Shown: positions 60,343-64,000 of the stretch, piece by piece | Layout: each line of letters starts with the position of its first letter | Numbering within the stretch: position 1 is the stretch's first letter | Assembly (NCBI GenBank): GCA_019239415.1 | Contig: JAFAZW010000053.1 | Location: forward strand, 1 to 64,000 | DNA: 64,000 nucleotides | Reading direction: 5' to 3' | Source: Alphaproteobacteria bacterium | GTDB lineage: Bacteria > Pseudomonadota > Alphaproteobacteria > Sphingomonadales > Sphingomonadaceae | Notes under the pieces: model-generated | Seen by the model: only the letters and a program-made list of their open reading frames with translations | Told to the model about the DNA's origin: nothing | Database searches by the model: none | Position numbers and translations under genes: made by a program

Positions 60343-61170
60343 ATGGCCTCGCTGCCGCCGATCGACATTCCGCCCGCCACCACCGGCAACGGCGCCTTCG
60401 ACGCTCCTGCCGACGATCCGAACGGCGCGCTGTTCGACTACCTGCTGCGCCTCGGCGACGACAGCCTGGTGCTCGGGCAGCGGCTGTCGGAATGGACCGG
60501 CCACGCGGCTTCGGTGGAGGTCGATCTCAGCCTCGCCAACATCGCGCTCGATCTGATCGGCCAGGCGACCTTGCTCCTCGATTATGCCGGCGAGGTGGAG
60601 GGCAGGGGCCGCGACGGCGACAAGCTCGCCTTCCACCGCGACGTCCTCGATTTCCGCAACTGCCTCCTGGTCGAGCAGCCGAACGGCGACTTCGCCCAGA
60701 CGATGGCGCGGCAATTCCTCTTCTCCACGTGGCAGCGGCGGCTCCTCCGGCACCTCGCCGGCTCCGCCGACGCGCGGATCGCCGCCATCGCCGAAAAGGC
60801 GGTCAAGGAAGTCACCTATCATGCCGAGCTTGCCGCCGAATGGGTGATCCGCCTCGGCGACGGTACCGAGGAGAGCCGCCGTCGCATGATGGATGGGCTG
60901 GAGTGGATGGCGCGTTTCGTCCCCGAGCTGTTCGAGGCCGACGGCCTCACCGCCTTCCTCGCCGAGCGGGGCGTTGCGGCGGACCCGGACAGCTTTCGCG
61001 CCGATTATGAGGAAGAGGTCGGCGCGGTCTTGGCGGCAGCGGGTCTCCCGCTCTTGCCGCAACAACGCCCGATCCTCGGCGGCCGCCGCGGCCACCATTC
61101 GGAGCATCTCGGTCACCTCCTGTGCACCATGCAATTCCTCCCGCGCACCTATCCGGAGGCGGTGTGGTGA
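60343..61170 (+). CDS. paaC: 1,2-phenylacetyl-CoA epoxidase subunit PaaC
   Basis: This 275-residue ferritin-like subunit pairs with PaaA but lacks a full di-iron site in characterised homologues. It shows LGDDSLVLGQRLSEWTGHA, AIPLLF region FLFSTWQRRLL, KEVTYHAELAAEWVIRLGDGTEES and the C-terminal RGHHSEHLGHLL segment. Together they confirm PaaC. The last bases overlap the paaD start. The ribosome-binding site overlaps the repeat edge. Confidence 0.96.
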   Translation: MASLPPIDIPPATTGNGAFDAPADDPNGALFDYLLRLGDDSLVLGQRLSEWTGHAASVEVDLSLANIALDLIGQATLLLDYAGEVEGRGRDGDKLAFHRDVLDFRNCLLVEQPNGDFAQTMARQFLFSTWQRRLLRHLAGSADARIAAIAEKAVKEVTYHAELAAEWVIRLGDGTEESRRRMMDGLEWMARFVPELFEADGLTAFLAERGVAADPDSFRADYEEEVGAVLAAAGLPLLPQQRPILGGRRGHHSEHLGHLLCTMQFLPRTYPEAVW

Positions 61171-61709
61171 AGGGGGGCGCCGCGATCGAGCAAGTGCGTG
61201 CGCGAGACCAACAGTCTCGTTCGTCCGGAGCCCTGAGCGCCGCCGCAGGCGGCGTCGAAGGGCTCGGGACGAACCGAGATTGTGAGGGCATTCGCCAAGT
61301 CCTCGCCTCGGTCCCGGATCCGGAAATCCCCGTAATCTCGGTCCTCGACCTCGGCATCGTCCGCTCGGTCGCGGCGGACCGCGTCGTCATCACCCCCACC
61401 TACACCGGCTGTCCGGCGACCCAGGTGATCGAGCGCGACATTCGCGCCGCGCTGGACGCGGCCGGCTATCGGTCGGTTCGCATCGAGACGGCGCTCTCGC
61501 CGGCCTGGACGACCGACTGGATCACGCCGGAGGGCCGCGAGAAGCTGCGCGCCTACGGCATCGCGCCGCCGACCCGCGGCGCCGTCGCCTGCCCGCAATG
61601 CGGCTCCGCGCATACCGAGGAGATCAGCCGCTTCGGGTCCACGCCGTGCAAGGCGCTGTGGCGCTGCCGCGACTGCGCCGAGCCGTTCGACCTGTTCAAA
61701 TGCCATTGA
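61167..61709 (+). CDS. paaD: Phenylacetate pathway protein PaaD (MIP18-like)
   Basis: This 180-residue protein helps mature the epoxidase iron site. The MIP18 domain (about 42-115) has VPDPEIPVISVLDLGIV and TYTGCPATQVIERDI. A C-terminal zinc-ribbon-like segment carries four cysteines (CPQCGS and CRDC types). GTG 61167 overlaps the paaC stop. Residues about 17-38 are encoded by an in-frame family 5 palindrome, extending the N-terminus beyond usual PaaD. The repeat sits before the conserved domain, so function is probably kept. Confidence 0.94.
   Translation: MKGGAAIEQVRARDQQSRSSGALSAAAGGVEGLGTNRDCEGIRQVLASVPDPEIPVISVLDLGIVRSVAADRVVITPTYTGCPATQVIERDIRAALDAAGYRSVRIETALSPAWTTDWITPEGREKLRAYGIAPPTRGAVACPQCGSAHTEEISRFGSTPCKALWRCRDCAEPFDLFKCH
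61215..61280. repeat. Family 5 repeat inside paaD
   Basis: TCTCGTTCGTCCGGAGCCCT at the left is the near inverse of GGGCTCGGGACGAACCGAGA at the right, around an inner GCCGCCGCAGGCGGC hairpin. At 66 bases it is exactly 22 codons in the paaD frame. Confidence 0.85.
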
Positions 61710-61719
61710 GGCGGGTGCG

Positions 61720-62796
61720 GTGAGCGTCAACTTCCACAGCCTCGAAGTGGCGGAGCTGATTTCCGAGACCGCGGACGCAAAGTCGATCCGCTTCGATCTG
61801 CCCGATACACTGCGCCCGGTCTTCCGCTTCAAGCCGGGCCAGCACCTGACTCTCCGCGCCGAGATCGGCGGCGAGGAGGTTCGGCGCAACTATTCGCTGT
61901 GCGTGGCCCCCGAAGAGGGCGTGCTGAAGGTCACCGTCAAGCGCATCGCCGGCGGGGTCTTCTCGACCTGGGCGAACGAGGTTCTGAAGGCCGGCGACCG
62001 CCTCGACGTGATGGAGCCGCACGGCAGCTTCACCTGGAGCTTCGATCCCGGGACGGCGAACCATTATGTCGCCTTCGCCGGCGGCTCCGGCATCACGCCC
62101 GTCATGTCGCTGATCAGGACGGCGATGATCGAGGAGCCGGAGAGCCGGTTCACGCTCTTCTACGGCAACCGCGACAGCCAGTCGGTGATCTTCCTGGAAG
62201 AGCTGGCGCGGCTCAAGAACCGCCACATGGACCGCCTCGAAATCCACCATTTCCTCGCCGAGGAATCCGAGGATATCGACCTCTTCAACGGCATGCTCGA
62301 CGAGGCCAAGTGCGGCGACGTGCTCGACACCCTCGTCGACCCGTCGGGCGCCGCCGCCTTCTTCATCTGCGGTCCCGGCCCGATGATGGACGCGGCCGAG
62401 GCGGCGCTCCTTGCCCGGGGCGTGGCCGCCGACAAGATCCACATCGAGCGCTTCACCGCCGACCGGCCGCCGGAGGCGCTCCAGGCGCAGCTCGAGGCGG
62501 CGTCGCGCGAGGCGCAGGGGCTGACGATGCTGGTCACCCTCGACGGGCGCAAGCGTCGCGTCCCCTTCTCGGCGGAAGCGGGCAACATCCTCGACTCGGC
62601 CCGCCTGGCCGGCCTGCCCGCCCCCTTCGCCTGCAAGGCGGGCGTCTGCGCCACCTGCCGCGCCCGCGTCGTTTCGGGCGAGGTCGAGATGGCGGCCCGC
62701 TACGGACTTACCGACGAGGAGATCGCCGCCGGCTACGTCCTCACCTGTCAGTCCGTCCCGAGAGGCGAGGGGCTGGAAGTCGATTACGACGCGTGA
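61720..62796 (+). CDS. paaE: 1,2-phenylacetyl-CoA epoxidase reductase PaaE
   Basis: This 358-residue reductase passes electrons from NAD(P)H to PaaABC. FAD binding is seen in RRNYSLCVAP, NAD(P) binding in FAGGSGITPVMSL and ICGPGPMMDA. The C-terminal plant-type [2Fe-2S] domain has C305, C310, C313 and C343. GTG 61720 starts 10 bases after the paaD stop. It is the last gene of the operon; a hairpin follows directly. Confidence 0.97.
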   Translation: MSVNFHSLEVAELISETADAKSIRFDLPDTLRPVFRFKPGQHLTLRAEIGGEEVRRNYSLCVAPEEGVLKVTVKRIAGGVFSTWANEVLKAGDRLDVMEPHGSFTWSFDPGTANHYVAFAGGSGITPVMSLIRTAMIEEPESRFTLFYGNRDSQSVIFLEELARLKNRHMDRLEIHHFLAEESEDIDLFNGMLDEAKCGDVLDTLVDPSGAAAFFICGPGPMMDAAEAALLARGVAADKIHIERFTADRPPEALQAQLEAASREAQGLTMLVTLDGRKRRVPFSAEAGNILDSARLAGLPAPFACKAGVCATCRARVVSGEVEMAARYGLTDEEIAAGYVLTCQSVPRGEGLEVDYDA

Positions 62797-62798
62797 TT

Positions 62799-62828
62799 TG
62801 CCTCCCCAAGCGTTCCGCTCGGGGAGGC
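62799..62828. terminator. Hairpin between paaE and the beta-lactamase-like gene
   Basis: TGCCTCCCC (62800-62808 approx.) pairs with GGGGAGGCA (62820-62828 approx.) around CGTTCCGCT-like loop sequence. There is no T tract. It lies between convergent stops (62796 and 62836) and shares its arm with the variant repeat at 60209-60340. It may terminate both transcripts. Confidence 0.55.
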
Positions 62829-62835
62829 ACGAGAC

Positions 62836-63948
62836 TTACCGCCCGCCGTGATCGCGGCCGCCACGATAGCCGGCGAGGTCCATTCCCTCGACTTCGCGGT
62901 GGTAGGCGATGGCGGCGCGGACCGTCGCCTGCATCGCCGCCATGCGCTGCTGGAGCGGCGCCGAGCTACGGCGGATGAGCACGGCCATCGCGTAGGAATG
63001 GCCGTCGGGACCGGTGATCACGCCGATGTCGTTATAGCCCGCCTGGACCCCGCCCAGCACCTGGCCGGTGCCGGTCTTGTGGCTCAGCGTCCAGCCGGGT
63101 TGCAGGCCGCCCTTGAGGCGCTGCGGGCCGGTCCTGGTGTGCGACATGATGCCGAGCAGGCGTCGCGTCGACGCCTCCGAGAGCAGTTCCCCGCGCTTGA
63201 GGCGGGTCAAGGCGTCGACGACGCCGAGCGGCGTCGCGCCGTCCATCGGGTTGGCGATGTAACGCTCGAACGCGGCCTTGCGCGCCGAATAGGGAAGGGC
63301 ATCGCGCGCCTTGTAGAAGCCGCCGTTCGAGGCATAGCTCTGGTGCCATTCGATGCCGGCGATCGCGCTCTGCAGCTTGCGCTCGCCGGGCCCGAAGCGG
63401 ATGCCGCTGATCCCGCTCGTCCGTAGGAACGCGCGGACCGCCTCGGGTCCGCCGGCGCGCCACAGCACCGCGTCGTTGCAGGTATTGTCGCTCTGCTGCA
63501 GCGCCCGCGTCATCAGCTCGGCGATGTTGGTGGTGTAGCCGTTGGCGCCGATCTGCGCGGCGATCGGCTGGTGGAACAGTGTGATGTCGCTTCTGTGCAA
63601 CGTGAAGGGGGCGGTGAGGCTCAGCTCGCCCTTGTCGACCTTGTCGAGCGCGGTCAGCGCCACCCAGAACTTGCTGACGCTCTGCTGCGGGAAAAAGGTG
63701 TCGCCGTCATAGGCGGTGGTCCAGCCGGTCTGCACGTCCTCGATCGCGATGCCGATGTCGCCGTTGAAATTCTCGCCGATCGCGCGGATCGCCTGGGCGA
63801 GCGCGCGTTGCGCCGCGTTCTCGGGCGCCATCGAGCGCGGCGGCTGGGCGGCACCGACGGCCTGCGGCACGAACGAGCTCAGCAGCGCGGCGGCCGGGAG
63901 CAGCGCCAGACGCGCGGCGCGGCGGGAGAGACGATACGCGACGGACAT
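62836..63948 (-). CDS. Class A beta-lactamase-like serine hydrolase
   Basis: This 370-residue exported protein has a signal peptide (about 1-34, ending VGAAQ). It carries the serine beta-lactamase/DD-peptidase motifs S90-x-x-K93 (QSVSKF), S153-D-N155, and K291-T-G293 (HKTGTG). It is about 80 residues longer than typical class A enzymes. Between SDN and KTG, the region equivalent to the omega loop (about 200-240) is longer and no ExxLN motif with the general base Glu166 is evident. It may be a divergent lactamase or a penicillin-binding peptidase-like hydrolase. ATG 63948 has GGGGTGTTCACC upstream. No regulator of the AmpR or BlaI type is beside it. The remaining 52 bases hold nothing further. 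Confidence 0.82.
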   Translation of the reverse strand: MSVAYRLSRRAARLALLPAAALLSSFVPQAVGAAQPPRSMAPENAAQRALAQAIRAIGENFNGDIGIAIEDVQTGWTTAYDGDTFFPQQSVSKFWVALTALDKVDKGELSLTAPFTLHRSDITLFHQPIAAQIGANGYTTNIAELMTRALQQSDNTCNDAVLWRAGGPEAVRAFLRTSGISGIRFGPGERKLQSAIAGIEWHQSYASNGGFYKARDALPYSARKAAFERYIANPMDGATPLGVVDALTRLKRGELLSEASTRRLLGIMSHTRTGPQRLKGGLQPGWTLSHKTGTGQVLGGVQAGYNDIGVITGPDGHSYAMAVLIRRSSAPLQQRMAAMQATVRAAIAYHREVEGMDLAGYRGGRDHGGR

Positions 63949-64000
63949 GGTGAACACCCCTCTAAGCCCTTCTACCCAAGGCGAATCATCATAGGATGAA

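Overview
This window is strongly GC-rich chromosomal DNA from an alphaproteobacterium, most likely a sphingomonad (inference). The support is the gene content: glutathione-dependent formaldehyde oxidation, a TonB-dependent receptor, homogentisate and phenylacetate catabolism, DUF6356 and DUF1203 proteins, and an xerD-accA block facing aroK-aroB. Dispersed GC-rich palindromic repeats are also very dense. I see no phage, plasmid, CRISPR, rRNA, tRNA or transposase gene. It reads as a stable chromosome carrying many non-coding repeats.

Layout. Bases 1-8.8 kb hold the 3' end of alaS, a 2-oxoglutarate dioxygenase and TauE-like permease pair, a bicupin protein, a DUF763 protein, a Kef-type antiporter and a thiolase. 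Bases 9-19 kb hold a TonB-dependent receptor, cysQ, a Tat-exported PhoD phosphatase, fghA and frmA (formaldehyde oxidation), an MFS carrier and a PYROXD2-like oxidoreductase. Bases 19-33.9 kb hold an Fe/2OG oxygenase, hmgA, an EEP-family hydrolase, an HPF/RaiA protein, radA, cvpA-cysS, an IscU-like scaffold overlapping a second Kef antiporter, aroB/aroK, and xerD-accA preceded by two envelope proteins of unknown function. Bases 33.8-43 kb hold a polytopic membrane protein, a compact operon of three unknown genes, a glutathione transferase, a hemerythrin protein, and a non-homologous end-joining group (Ku, LigD, small HhH protein).

Bases 42.6-49.9 kb form an amino-acid catabolic block: an Lrp regulator diverges from an aromatic-type aminotransferase, a fused E1 alpha-beta 2-oxoacid dehydrogenase, its E2, an APC permease and an FNT channel. 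Bases 52-63 kb carry the phenylacetate genes paaZ, paaG, paaI, paaJ and paaABCDE, with a threonine dehydratase-like gene, a DUF1203 gene and a lipoprotein glutaminyl cyclotransferase among them. No paaK, paaF or paaH is present. The aminotransferase and 2-oxoacid dehydrogenase next door could make phenylacetyl-CoA directly from phenylalanine through phenylpyruvate, which would explain the missing ligase locally (inference). A class A beta-lactamase-like gene closes the window.

The most unusual feature is the repeat landscape. At least six palindromic families are present. Some copies fill the gap between convergent stop codons almost exactly. Some end in a GGGGAGGAG-type sequence placed to act as the ribosome-binding site of the next gene (paaB, paaC, fghA). 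Four lie in frame inside proteins (DUF763, LigD, the E2 subunit, PaaD). Separately, a near-identical 42-bp element lies upstream of both the DUF763 gene and paaA in the same orientation. It is the best candidate here for an undescribed regulatory site.
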